From NCBI RefSeq assembly GCF_003703395.1, contig NZ_RDQN01000010.1, positions 1-64,000 of the forward strand: DNA of 64,000 nt, read 5' to 3'. The notes under the pieces were generated by a model that had not been told where the DNA came from, searched no databases, and saw only the letters and a program-made list of their open reading frames with translations. Of the stretch, positions 7,168 through 15,791 are shown piece after piece. Positions within the stretch are counted from its first letter, which is position 1. Every line of letters starts with the position of its first letter. The DNA is from Pseudoxanthomonas spadix. Lineage in GTDB: Bacteria; Pseudomonadota; Gammaproteobacteria; Xanthomonadales; Xanthomonadaceae. A program made the translations under genes and the position numbers.

Positions 7168-8550
7168 ATGACTTCCGCCACCGCAGACGCCATTGCGTTT
7201 CCACCCGGTCCGGGCCCCGCGTCCGGCGCAGCACCGCAGGCCACCCCGGATGTGCTGATCATCGGCGGCGGCCCGGCCGGCAGCACCGCGGCGATCCAGC
7301 TGGCCCGCGCCGGCTGGAAGGTCACCGTGCTGGAGAAGTCCCGCCACCCGCGCTTCCATATTGGCGAATCGCTGCTGCCCATGACCATGCCGCTGCTGGA
7401 AAGACTGGGCGTGATGGAGGACATGCGCGCGATCGGCACGCTCAAGCTGGGGGCCGACTTCTCCAGGGAGGACGGTGGCTACAACACCTTCCGTTTCGAC
7501 CAGGCGCTGGATGCCAGATGCGGCTTTGCGCTGCAGGTGCCGCGCGACAGGTTTGACCGGATCCTGTTCGAGAAAGCCCGCAGCGAAGGGGTCGACGCGC
7601 ACGAGCAGACCCAGGTGACCGCGGTGGACTTCGACCGCGACCAGCCTATCGTGTGGGCGCGCCAGGGCGAGCACCGCGTGGAAATCCGCCCGCGATGGCT
7701 GCTTGATGCCTCGGGCCGCGATGCGTTCCTGGGCACCCGGCTCAAGCTGCGCCGCAAGAATGCGCAGCACCAGTCGGCGGCGGTGTTCAGCCATTTCACC
7801 GGCGTGGCCCGGCGCCCGGGCGCCGATGCCGGCAACATCAGCATCTACCGCCACCGGCACGGCTGGATCTGGCTGATCCCGCTGCCGAACGATGTGACCA
7901 GCGTGGGCGCGGTGTGCTTTCCCGATTACCTCAAGGCCCGCAGCGGCGAGCTGGAAGCCTTCCTGCACCAGACCCTGGCGCTGAACCCGGAGGTGGCCGA
8001 ACGCATGGCCGGCGCGGTGCGCGTGGCGCCGGTCCACGCCACCGGCAACTACGCCTACGACTCGACCCGGATGAGCGGCCCGCGCTGGCTGCTGCTGGGC
8101 GATGCCTACGCCTTTGTCGATCCGATGTTTTCCTCCGGGGTGCACCTGGCCATGCACAGCGGCGAGCACGGCGCGGCGATGGTCGATGCCGCCCTGCGCG
8201 CGCCCCGCCGCGCCCCGGCCCTGCGCCGGGCACTGCAACGCCGCCAGGACGCAGGGGTGCGCGAGTTCAAATGGTTCATCTATCGCTTCACCTCGCCGAC
8301 CATGCGCCTGCTGTTCGCCAATCCGCGCGACTTCCTGCAGGTCGAATCGGCGCTGGTGGCAATGCTGGCCGGCGATGTGTTCGATTCGCCGCGGGTCAAG
8401 CGGCGCCTGCGCCTCTTTCGCCTGATCTACGGCGCGCACGTGTTGTCGATGGTGCCGCAGGCATTCAAGGCCTGGCGTCGGCGCAGGTGCCAGCCTGCCG
8501 AAGGCTTCCGCGGCGAGACCCTGCAGCCGGACCCGGCAGGCCAGGCATGA
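7168..8550 (+). CDS. FAD-dependent halogenase of the pigment cluster
   Basis: The 460-residue product has both hallmarks of flavin-dependent halogenases. The FAD-binding GxGxxG is at residues 33-38 ('GGGPAG') and the WxWxIP motif is at residues 233-238 ('WIWLIP'), which separates halogenases from monooxygenases. A lysine in 'LKLGADF' (residue 93) is placed like the catalytic lysine of carrier-protein-dependent halogenases, and 'FHIGESLLP' is typical of that subgroup. Xanthomonadins are brominated, so bromination of the aryl polyene is the obvious role. The ATG at 7168 is preferred over an earlier in-frame start that lies in the divergent promoter region, which contains a TATGAT -10-like box at 7120-7125. 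The stop overlaps the xanB2 start (ATGA). Confidence 0.87.
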   Translation: MTSATADAIAFPPGPGPASGAAPQATPDVLIIGGGPAGSTAAIQLARAGWKVTVLEKSRHPRFHIGESLLPMTMPLLERLGVMEDMRAIGTLKLGADFSREDGGYNTFRFDQALDARCGFALQVPRDRFDRILFEKARSEGVDAHEQTQVTAVDFDRDQPIVWARQGEHRVEIRPRWLLDASGRDAFLGTRLKLRRKNAQHQSAAVFSHFTGVARRPGADAGNISIYRHRHGWIWLIPLPNDVTSVGAVCFPDYLKARSGELEAFLHQTLALNPEVAERMAGAVRVAPVHATGNYAYDSTRMSGPRWLLLGDAYAFVDPMFSSGVHLAMHSGEHGAAMVDAALRAPRRAPALRRALQRRQDAGVREFKWFIYRFTSPTMRLLFANPRDFLQVESALVAMLAGDVFDSPRVKRRLRLFRLIYGAHVLSMVPQAFKAWRRRRCQPAEGFRGETLQPDPAGQA

Positions 8551-9560
8551 ATCATCCGCAGTCCACCAAGGCGCCGCGACCGGTCGATGCGACCCGACTG
8601 CACGTGGATTACCTGCCGGCCGAGCAGCTGCCGGCGCTGCTGGACGATGACCGCCTGCTGGCCGTGTTCGGCTTCGGGCCCGAGGCACCCGGCAGCGACG
8701 ATCCGCGCTATCTGCGCGTGCCGCTGACCCCGCTGGGCGCCGCGCCGCTGGAAGTCTGGCGCAGCACCCGGCCGGTGGTGCGCGGCCGCGATGGCGCGAT
8801 CGCCTGGGCCAGCGACGGCACCCTGCAGTTCGGCGCGATCCAGATCGACGAAACCGACGGCGACATCGAGGACGCCACTGCGCAGGCCTATGCACTGCTG
8901 ACCCGGTTCGTCGCCAGCAGCGCCACCGCGCACCTGTTGCGGATCTGGAACTCCCTGGATGCGATCACCGAGGGCGAGGGCGACCAGGAACGCTATCGCC
9001 GCTTCTGCGTGGGCCGCGTGCGCGGGCTGGGCCAGTTCGACACCCGCCACCTGCCGGCCGCCACCGCGATCGGCCGGGTCGATGGGGTGCGCACGCTGCA
9101 GGTCTACTGGCTGGCGTGCAACCGGCCCGGCACGCCGGTGGAGAATCCACGCCAGGTCAGCGCCTATCGCTATCCGCGCCAGTACGGCCCGCAACCGCCG
9201 AGCTTTGCCCGGGCGATGCTGCCGCCGGCCAGCGTCGATGCGCCGCTGCTGTTGTCGGGCACCGCGGCGGTGGTCGGCCACCGGACCCTGCATCCACAAT
9301 CCACCCGGGCGCAGCTGGAAGAGACCTTTGCCAATTTCCAGGCGCTGATCGCCAGCGCGCGCCGGCATGCACCGGCGCTGCCGGCCGCGTTCGACGCCGG
9401 CAGCCGGCTGAAGGTCTACGTCCGCGAGGCAGCCGAACTGCCGCTGGTCGCCGGCCTGCTTGAGGCATCCCTGCCGGCCGAGGTGCCGCGGGTGCTGCTG
9501 CACGCGGCGATCTGCCGCCGCGACCTGCGGGTCGAAATCGACGGCGTGCACGGTTCGTGA
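8547..9560 (+). CDS. xanB2: Chorismatase XanB2, hydroxybenzoate synthase
   Basis: The 337-residue protein fits the chorismatase family (XanB2, FkbO, Hyg5). The C-terminal signature 'AICRRDLRVEIDG' provides the conserved Cys and the catalytic-region Glu, and blocks such as 'RFCVGRVRGL' and 'YRYPRQYGPQPPSFARA' match the family. In Xanthomonas XanB2 splits chorismate into pyruvate plus 3- and 4-hydroxybenzoate; these feed xanthomonadin and also ubiquinone biosynthesis. The start is the ATG that overlaps the halogenase stop, so the two are co-translated. It converges on the ligase genes that would use its product. The identification is from family features; the product ratio cannot be read from the sequence. 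Confidence 0.9.
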   Translation: MNHPQSTKAPRPVDATRLHVDYLPAEQLPALLDDDRLLAVFGFGPEAPGSDDPRYLRVPLTPLGAAPLEVWRSTRPVVRGRDGAIAWASDGTLQFGAIQIDETDGDIEDATAQAYALLTRFVASSATAHLLRIWNSLDAITEGEGDQERYRRFCVGRVRGLGQFDTRHLPAATAIGRVDGVRTLQVYWLACNRPGTPVENPRQVSAYRYPRQYGPQPPSFARAMLPPASVDAPLLLSGTAAVVGHRTLHPQSTRAQLEETFANFQALIASARRHAPALPAAFDAGSRLKVYVREAAELPLVAGLLEASLPAEVPRVLLHAAICRRDLRVEIDGVHGS

Positions 9561-9563
9561 CTG

Positions 9564-9625
9564 GCCGCCCTCGCGGCGAAGGCCTTAGGTAAGGCTTCAT
9601 CGCCGCTGTAGCGGCTCCCACACCT
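9564..9625. repeat. GTGGGAGCCGC-type hairpin repeat, copy 2
   Basis: Between the convergent xanB2 and ligase genes, a left arm (9564-9580, CCGCCCTCGCGGCGA type) faces a right arm at 9601-9625 (TCGCCGCTGTAGCGGCTCCC then ACACC), with an inner GGCCTTAGGTAAGGCTT hairpin. The right arm is the same family as the repeats at 412-477 and 37572-37676. Lying between convergent genes it may serve both as a transcript end. Confidence 0.6.
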
Positions 9626-9762
9626 CGCCCAACGGACCCGACCCGTTCGCCTGCCGGCTGCGGCAATGCGACTCGATGACCCGGGTGCCGCCATGGGCAA
9701 GAAGTCGCCGCGGGCCGAAGCCGGCGCGGCCTGTCGCGCATCGGCTCGTTGCCGGCGGTCTT

Positions 9763-11112
9763 TCATGTCGGTTCCCCGAGCAGGCGCAGCAACTGGGCCC
9801 GCGACAGCTTGCCGGTGTCGGTGCGCGGCAGGGCGTCGACGAAGCGGATCCGGCGCGGCAGGAACACCGGGTCCATCACCCCGCGCAGGCAGGTCAGCAG
9901 CTCGCCTTCGGACAGGTCCCGGGCCACGACCAGGGCGGCGGTACGACGCACCTTGCCGGGCCGATCCAGCTGCACCATCACCGCGTCACGCACGCCGGGC
10001 ACGGCCAGCAGGCGGCCGGTGAGCTCGCCCAGCGAGGCACGCTTGCCGGCGATCTCCAGCAGGTCGGCCTGGCGCCCGCGCAGGTGGAAGCGGCCATCGG
10101 CGTGGACTTGCATCAGGTCGGCCAGCGCCACCGGCCCGGCCAGGTGCGGGGCATGCACCAGGGTGCCGTCCGGCTGTGGCTGCAGCCACACCCCGGGCAG
10201 CGGGGTCCAGGCGGTTTCCAGCGCGGTGCGGCGGCAGGCGAAGATGCAGGTCTCGGTGGAACCGAAGATCTCGCGCAGCTGCCCGCCAAAGCGTGCCTCG
10301 AAGGCCTGGGCCAGCGCCTGCTCCAGCACCGCGGTGGCCGACACGCAGCCGGCGATCGGCGGCAGCGCCACGCCCGAGTCCACCAGCGCGCGCAGATGCA
10401 TCGGGGTGCTGATCAGCATGCGCGGCGCCGGCACCTGCTCCAGCGCGCGGGCCACGTCCTGCGGGAAGAACGGGCGGCCAGCGTGCAGGGTGGCATTGCT
10501 CAGCAGCGGCACCATCACCGACTGCTCCAGGCCGAACATGTGCTGGGGCGGCACCGTGGCCACGATGCTGGGCGTGCGCCCGTCCCACAGGTCGGCCATT
10601 GCCGCCACCAGCTGCGCGGTGCTGGCCCGGAACTGGCCCAGGGTCTTGGCAAAGGCCTTCGGCGCGCCGGTGCTGCCGGAGGTGAAGGCCACGGCGAACA
10701 CCGCATCGGGGTCCACTTCCGGCGCCGGCCCGTCGGCCTGGCCGAGTGGTTCCGGCAGGCGCCAGTAGGGGGACGGCGCAGTCTCCAGCGCCTGATCGCC
10801 CAGGGCATAGCTCCCCGCCTGGCGGGCCAGCAGCTCTGCCACCACCGCCGGGGCACGCGAAGGCGGCAGCAACGTCACCTGTCCGCGCAGGGCCACCGCG
10901 CACAGCGCGACCAGGAAGCGATAGCGGTCCTGGCACAGGTTGACCGCATGCTGGCCGGCCGGCAGCTGCGCGGCCAGTGCGCGCACATGGCCGTGGAAGG
11001 TGGCCACGGTGATCTCGCCGCCGCCGCTGCGGGCGATGACCCGCTGCAGCGGCCCGATCCCCAGCGCGCAGGGTCGTGGCGGGCGGGAAGAGCGCTCGAT
11101 GACAGCCGACAT
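9763..11112 (-). CDS. xanA2: Hydroxybenzoate:ACP ligase XanA2, tandem copy 1 (AMP-forming)
   Basis: This is a 449-residue member of the AMP-forming adenylating superfamily, shorter than acyl-CoA synthetases as expected for aryl-polyene starter ligases. It has the P-loop 'FTSGSTGAPK', the A5 motif 'FGSTETC', the A8 hinge 'LRGRQADLLEIAGKRASL' and the A10 lysine in 'RTDTGKLSR' (K435), so it looks catalytically complete. XanA2 activates 3-hydroxybenzoate with ATP and loads it onto the ACP. The start at 11112 matches the start of the neighbouring copy; an ATG 18 bp earlier is possible. It follows copy 2 after a 48-bp gap, on the same strand. The two copies align end to end, with some blocks nearly identical. 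Confidence 0.85.
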   Translation of the reverse strand: MSAVIERSSRPPRPCALGIGPLQRVIARSGGGEITVATFHGHVRALAAQLPAGQHAVNLCQDRYRFLVALCAVALRGQVTLLPPSRAPAVVAELLARQAGSYALGDQALETAPSPYWRLPEPLGQADGPAPEVDPDAVFAVAFTSGSTGAPKAFAKTLGQFRASTAQLVAAMADLWDGRTPSIVATVPPQHMFGLEQSVMVPLLSNATLHAGRPFFPQDVARALEQVPAPRMLISTPMHLRALVDSGVALPPIAGCVSATAVLEQALAQAFEARFGGQLREIFGSTETCIFACRRTALETAWTPLPGVWLQPQPDGTLVHAPHLAGPVALADLMQVHADGRFHLRGRQADLLEIAGKRASLGELTGRLLAVPGVRDAVMVQLDRPGKVRRTAALVVARDLSEGELLTCLRGVMDPVFLPRRIRFVDALPRTDTGKLSRAQLLRLLGEPT

Positions 11113-11160
11113 GGGTGATGGACTCCTCATTCGGTCAACGCAAGATCCGGCGCGCCGTGC

Positions 11161-12507
11161 TCAGCACTCCAGCAGGCGCAGCGCCGCATCGCGCGGCAGC
11201 TTGCCGGTCTCCCCGCGCGGCAACGCGGCGACCAGGCGGATGCGCCGCGGCAGGAACACCGGGTCCATCGCCTCGCGCAGCTGCGCCAGCACCTGCTGTT
11301 CGCTCATGCCGGGGGCAACCACCAGCGCGGCGATGCGGCGCACGCCCATCTGGTCCGGCTCCAGCTGCAGCACCGCCCCGTCGCGCACACCCGGCACGGC
11401 CAGCAGGCGCCGGGTGAGATCGGCCAGCGAGGCGCGCTTGCCGGCGATCTCCAGCAGGTCGGCCTGGCGGCCGCGCAGGTGGAAGCGGCCGTCGGCCTGG
11501 ACCTCCATCAGGTCGGCCAATGCCACCGGCTGCGGCAGGTGCGGGGCATGCACCAGGGTGCCATCGGGCTGTGGCTGCAGCCACACCCCGGGCAACGGCG
11601 TCCAGGCGGTTTCCAGCGCGGTGCGGCGGCGGGCGAAGATGCAGGTCTCGGTGGACCCGAAGGTCTCGCGCAGCTGCCCGCCAAAGCGCGCCTCGGCCGC
11701 CTGCGCCAGTGTCTGTTCCAGCGGTGCGGTGGCCGAGACGTAGCCGGCCAGCGGCGGCAGGGTCACGTCCGATTCGACCAGCGCGCGCAGGTGTACGGGG
11801 GTGGTCACCAGCAGGCGCGGGGCGGGCATCTGCGCAAGCGCGGCGGCCACGTCCTGGGGGAAGAACGGCTTGCCGCCGTGCACGCAGGCATCGCCGAGCA
11901 GCGGCATCACCACCGACATCTCCATGCCATACATGTGCTGCGGCGGCACGGTCGCCACGATGCTGGGCGTGGCATCGCCCCACAGGTCGGCCACCGCGCT
12001 CAGGTTCTGCGCATTGCTGGTGCGGAAGGCCGCCAGCGTCTTGGGAAACGGCTTGGGGGCGCCGGTGCTGCCGGAAGTGAAGCCGATGCACACCACCGCG
12101 TCCTCGGACACTTGCGGCACCGGGCCCTGGACACTGGCCAGCGCGGCCGGCAGGCGCCAGTAGGCGGCCGGTGGCGGGTCGATCGCCGCATCGCCCAACG
12201 CATAGGTTTCGGCATGGCGCTCCATCACCTCGGCCACCACCGTCGGTGCGCGCGAGGACGGCAGCAGCGTCACCTGCCCGCGCAGCGCCACTGCGCAGAA
12301 GGCGACCAGAAACCGGTAGCGGTCCTGGCAAAGGTTGACCGCGTGGCGAGCGGCCGGCAGCTGCGCGGCCAGGGCACGTACATGGCCGTGGAAGGTGGCC
12401 AGGTCGATGGCCTGGCCGCCGCTGCGGGCGATGACGCGCTCCAGCGGGCCCACGCCCAATGGACACAGGCCGCGTCCGGAGGGCGCGCAATGGATGACGG
12501 CTGACAT
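11161..12507 (-). CDS. xanA2: Hydroxybenzoate:ACP ligase XanA2, tandem copy 2 (AMP-forming)
   Basis: This 448-residue paralogue lies directly upstream of the other ligase. It keeps the P-loop 'TSGSTGAPK' (residues 144-152), the A5 motif, the A8 hinge and the A10 lysine in 'RGETGKLPR' (K436), so neither copy shows signs of decay. A 50-residue block around the A5 motif differs from copy 1 at only two positions. The segment around the P-loop and the substrate pocket ('PQHMYGMEMS' here, 'PQHMFGLEQS' in copy 1) is more divergent. An AAGGA ribosome-binding site lies just before the ATG at 12507. XanB2 makes both 3- and 4-hydroxybenzoate, so different substrate preference of the two copies is a natural hypothesis, not shown. 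Confidence 0.85.
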   Translation of the reverse strand: MSAVIHCAPSGRGLCPLGVGPLERVIARSGGQAIDLATFHGHVRALAAQLPAARHAVNLCQDRYRFLVAFCAVALRGQVTLLPSSRAPTVVAEVMERHAETYALGDAAIDPPPAAYWRLPAALASVQGPVPQVSEDAVVCIGFTSGSTGAPKPFPKTLAAFRTSNAQNLSAVADLWGDATPSIVATVPPQHMYGMEMSVVMPLLGDACVHGGKPFFPQDVAAALAQMPAPRLLVTTPVHLRALVESDVTLPPLAGYVSATAPLEQTLAQAAEARFGGQLRETFGSTETCIFARRRTALETAWTPLPGVWLQPQPDGTLVHAPHLPQPVALADLMEVQADGRFHLRGRQADLLEIAGKRASLADLTRRLLAVPGVRDGAVLQLEPDQMGVRRIAALVVAPGMSEQQVLAQLREAMDPVFLPRRIRLVAALPRGETGKLPRDAALRLLEC

Positions 12508-12686
12508 GGAGTCCTTCCCCGGCGAAAAGGCGCCGGTCCTGGCCTACTTTGGCCGCTGCACGCCGCCCGGGCAAGCGCGCAGGTTCTGCGCGGGGCGCGG
12601 AGCGGGCGTGACCTTGGGCCGATGTGGCCGCGGAGCGGCGGCTGCTACCCTTGGCGGCTGTTTTCCTGCCCAACTAAAGCCTGTCC

Positions 12687-15065
12687 ATGCGCCTGCCCGC
12701 CGCCGTGCTGTCCTGCCTGCTGCTCGCCCCTGCCGCGCTGGCCCAGTCGCCGACGCCGCTGACCATCGAGCAGGTGATGGCCGACCTGGACTGGATCGGC
12801 CCGCCGGTCGAGGACGCCCGCTGGACCTGGGACAGCCGCGCCGTGGAATACGCCCTCAAGCGCAACGGCTCGCCGATCCGCGACACCTTCCGCCAGGAGC
12901 TCTCGGCCAGTGCGGCCACGCGCGTGGCCGACGATGCCCGCGACACCCTGGGCGCGCCCGGCGCGGTGTTTGATGGCAAACGCCAGCACCAGGCCTTCGT
13001 GCGCAATGGCGATGTGTTCGTGCGCAATCTGCGCAGCGGCGCACTGACCCAACTGACCCGCACGCTGGAGGAAGAAACCGCGCCGCAGTTCGGCAGCGAT
13101 GGCGCGCTGGTCTGGCGCGTGGGCAACCAGTGGTGGCGCTGGAACGGCACCTCCGTGGCCCAGGCCGCGCAGGCCAGGGCCGAGGACGATCCGGACAAGC
13201 CCAAGTCCGAGGACCTGCTGCGCGAACAGCAGCTGCGCACCCTGTCCACCCTGGCCCACGACCGCGACATGCGCCAGGCGCTGCGCCGCCAGGAAGACCG
13301 CTGGCGCAAGGCCGACCCCAGCCGCGCGCCGGCGCCGGTGTACCTGGGCAGCAAGGTCCAGATCGAACAGACTGCGCTGTCGCCCGACGGCCAGTGGCTG
13401 CTCATCGTCACCCAGGAAAAAGGCGCCGAGGCCGGCCGCGCGGGCAAGGTGGCGCACTACGTCACCGAGTCCGGATACGCCGAGGACCAGGAAGCGCGCA
13501 CCCTGGTCGGCCGCAATTCGCCGGTGCCGCAGGCGCTATGGCTGGCCGACATGCGCACCGGCACGGCCAAGCCGCTGTCCTTCGACGCCCTGCCCGGGAT
13601 CACCAGCGATCCGCTGGCCGGGCTGCGCAAGGCCGCCGGCAAGGAACCGCTCAAGGGCAACCGCGCGGTGCGGGTGGAAAGCGACGGCGATGGCAGCGGC
13701 GCGGCGATCCAGTGGAGCGCCGATTCGCGCAATGTCGCGGTGCTGTTGCGCGCCACCGACAACAAGGACCGCTGGATTGCCGGGGTGGACCTGGCCAATG
13801 CGCGCCTGCAGGTGCGCGACCGGCTGACCGACCCGGGCTGGATCAACTGGAGCTTCAACGAGTTTGGCTGGCTGGCCGACAACCAGACCCTGTGGCTGCT
13901 GTCCGAGGCCAGCGGTTACTCGCAGCTGTACACCCAGCGCGGGACCGAAAGGCCCAGGGCGCTGACTTCGGGCCAGTGGGAGGCCTCGGCGCCGGTGCCG
14001 GCCGCCGACGGCGACGGGTTCTACTTCCTGTGCAACCGCACCGCACCCGGCCGCTACGAGGTCTGCCAGGTCGACCTGAAGACCGGCAAGGTGGCCGAAG
14101 TCACCGCGCTGGACGGCGGCGTGGAGGGTTTCAGCCAGTCGCCCGACGGGCGGTGGCTGCTGGTCCAGTACTCGGCCAGCTACCTGCCCACGCAGCTGGC
14201 GGTGGTGCCGGCCAACGGCGGTGCGGCCAGGGTGTTGACCGACACGCGCACGGCGGCCTACAAGGCCCAGCCGTGGATCCAGCCGCAGCTGGTGCAGGTG
14301 CCATCCCGGCACGGCGCCGGCACGGTCTGGGGCAAGTACTACGGACCGGCGCGGACGGTGCCGGGCAAGCGCTACCCGATCGTGATGTTCGTCCACGGTG
14401 CCGGCTACCTGCAGAACGCCATCGCCGGCTATCCGCCCTACCCGCGCGAGCAGATGTTCCACAACCTGCTGGTCCAGCAGGGCTACCTGGTGCTGGACCT
14501 GGATTATCGCGGCAGCGCCGGCTACGGCCGCGCCTGGCGCACGGCGATCTACCGCAACATGGGCCACCCGGAACTGGACGATTACCTGGACGGCCTGGAT
14601 TGGCTGATCGCCCATCACCAGGGCGACCGCGACCGCGCCGGCATCTACGGCGGCAGCTACGGCGGTTTCATGACCTACATGGCGCTGTTCCGCGCGCCGG
14701 GCGTGTTCAAGGCCGGCGCCGCGCTGCGCCCGGTGGCCGACTGGACCCAGTACAACCACCAGTACACCTCCAACATCCTCAACACCCCGGACCTCGACCC
14801 GCAGGCCTACAGGATCTCCTCACCGATCGAATACGCCGACGGGCTCCAGGACCGCCTGCTGATCGCCCACGGCATGATCGACGACAACGTGTTCTTCAAG
14901 GATTCGGTGGACATGGCCCAGAAGCTGATCGAGCTGCACAAGGACAACTGGTCGCTCGCACCGTATCCGCTGGAGCGCCACAGCTTCACCCGCGCCGATT
15001 CCTGGCTGGACGAGTACAAGCGCGTGCTGGACCTGTTCAACGATGCGCTCAAACCGGCGCCATAG
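12687..15065 (+). CDS. Secreted S9-family (DPP IV/prolyl oligopeptidase-like) serine peptidase
   Basis: The 792-residue precursor starts with a signal peptide ('AAVLSCLLLAPAALAQS'). A long beta-propeller region of about 500 residues with repeated 'SPDGQWLL' and 'SADSRNVAV' blades is followed by a C-terminal alpha/beta-hydrolase domain. The catalytic triad is visible: Ser657 in 'YGGSYGGF', Asp in 'HGMIDDNVF' and His in 'ERHSF'. Such periplasmic or secreted peptidases cleave short, often proline-containing peptides and are abundant in Xanthomonadaceae, where they help in growth on proteinaceous substrates. It is divergent from xanA2 with a 179-bp gap and is not part of the pigment pathway as far as I can see. 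Confidence 0.9.
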   Translation: MRLPAAVLSCLLLAPAALAQSPTPLTIEQVMADLDWIGPPVEDARWTWDSRAVEYALKRNGSPIRDTFRQELSASAATRVADDARDTLGAPGAVFDGKRQHQAFVRNGDVFVRNLRSGALTQLTRTLEEETAPQFGSDGALVWRVGNQWWRWNGTSVAQAAQARAEDDPDKPKSEDLLREQQLRTLSTLAHDRDMRQALRRQEDRWRKADPSRAPAPVYLGSKVQIEQTALSPDGQWLLIVTQEKGAEAGRAGKVAHYVTESGYAEDQEARTLVGRNSPVPQALWLADMRTGTAKPLSFDALPGITSDPLAGLRKAAGKEPLKGNRAVRVESDGDGSGAAIQWSADSRNVAVLLRATDNKDRWIAGVDLANARLQVRDRLTDPGWINWSFNEFGWLADNQTLWLLSEASGYSQLYTQRGTERPRALTSGQWEASAPVPAADGDGFYFLCNRTAPGRYEVCQVDLKTGKVAEVTALDGGVEGFSQSPDGRWLLVQYSASYLPTQLAVVPANGGAARVLTDTRTAAYKAQPWIQPQLVQVPSRHGAGTVWGKYYGPARTVPGKRYPIVMFVHGAGYLQNAIAGYPPYPREQMFHNLLVQQGYLVLDLDYRGSAGYGRAWRTAIYRNMGHPELDDYLDGLDWLIAHHQGDRDRAGIYGGSYGGFMTYMALFRAPGVFKAGAALRPVADWTQYNHQYTSNILNTPDLDPQAYRISSPIEYADGLQDRLLIAHGMIDDNVFFKDSVDMAQKLIELHKDNWSLAPYPLERHSFTRADSWLDEYKRVLDLFNDALKPAP

Positions 15066-15121
15066 CGGCACCGTACTGCAGGCGCGACGATTGCTGCGCC
15101 CATTGAGCCCACACTGATCGC

Positions 15122-15748
15122 ATGAACGCACCGCCCCCGCTGCCCGCACCCCCGATGCCATCGCCGGGGATGCCGCCAGGCGATGGCGCCCGGGGTTTCG
15201 TCACCGGGTTGGCCTGGATCAGCATTGCGATGGGCGCCCTGGGCGTGGGCTCGGGCCTGCTGGAGCTGCTTGCGGCCCAAGCCAGCACCGCCGAAGGCGT
15301 GCAGCAGCTGCTGGGAGCCCTGGGCGGCGGCGCGCTGGCGCTGCCGCCGATGCTGCGCTGGACCCTGGAGCACAGCGTGGAGATCAGCCTGGCCGGGATC
15401 GTCCTGTCCGCGCCGATGCTCTGGCTGGGCTGGGGCCTGCTGCGCCGCCGGGAGTGGGGACGCGTGGGGTTCATCGTCTTCCTCGCCATCGGGACGCTGT
15501 TGACCTTCGGCCTGGTCTGGCTGGTGCCGGCGCTGGTCGATTCCACGCTCTCGGCGCAGCTGGGACTGCAGGCGCCAGGCCAGCCGCTGCCGTCGGAACT
15601 GGCCGGGGTGGAGGACGCGGCCATGGTGATGAGCTTGGCCGTCGCCTTGGTCCTGGCCGCGCTGCACGGCGCGATCATCTGGACGCTGTGCACGCCGGCG
15701 GTGCGCGGACAGTTCGCCGCCGCCGGCGCGGCGCCGCGCGGCGATTGA
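15122..15748 (+). CDS. Four-helix membrane protein of unknown function
   Basis: The 208-residue protein has a proline-rich cytoplasmic-type start (residues 3-20) followed by four hydrophobic segments, at roughly residues 27-50, 87-108, 118-138 and 163-186. I recognise no motif. Short basic loops such as 'LLRRREWGR' support membrane topology. It lies between the peptidase and hemF, and its stop codon sits inside the FNR-type palindrome in front of hemF. There is no clear functional link to either neighbour. Confidence 0.6.
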   Translation: MNAPPPLPAPPMPSPGMPPGDGARGFVTGLAWISIAMGALGVGSGLLELLAAQASTAEGVQQLLGALGGGALALPPMLRWTLEHSVEISLAGIVLSAPMLWLGWGLLRRREWGRVGFIVFLAIGTLLTFGLVWLVPALVDSTLSAQLGLQAPGQPLPSELAGVEDAAMVMSLAVALVLAALHGAIIWTLCTPAVRGQFAAAGAAPRGD

Positions 15749-15759
15749 TCGCGATCAAT
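15744..15759. promoter_or_regulatory. Perfect FNR/Anr box upstream of hemF
   Basis: ATTGATCGCGATCAAT is a perfect palindrome containing TTGAT-N4-ATCAA, the FNR/Anr consensus. It overlaps the stop codon of the preceding gene and is centred about 40.5 bp before the hemF ATG, the position of a class II activator site if transcription starts at the ATG. In Pseudomonas aeruginosa hemF is known to be controlled by Anr and Dnr. Confidence 0.8.
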
Positions 15760-15779
15760 GCCGCCGCAAGGGCGGCCCT

Positions 15780-15785
15780 TACACT
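15780..15785 (+). promoter_or_regulatory. Putative hemF -10 box giving a leaderless transcript
   Basis: TACACT ends six bases before the hemF ATG at 15792, so the predicted transcription start is at or within a base of the start codon. This agrees with the FNR box centred near -41 relative to that point. No Shine-Dalgarno sequence is present in front of hemF. Leaderless mRNAs are known in Xanthomonas. Confidence 0.55.
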
Positions 15786-15791
15786 GCGCAC

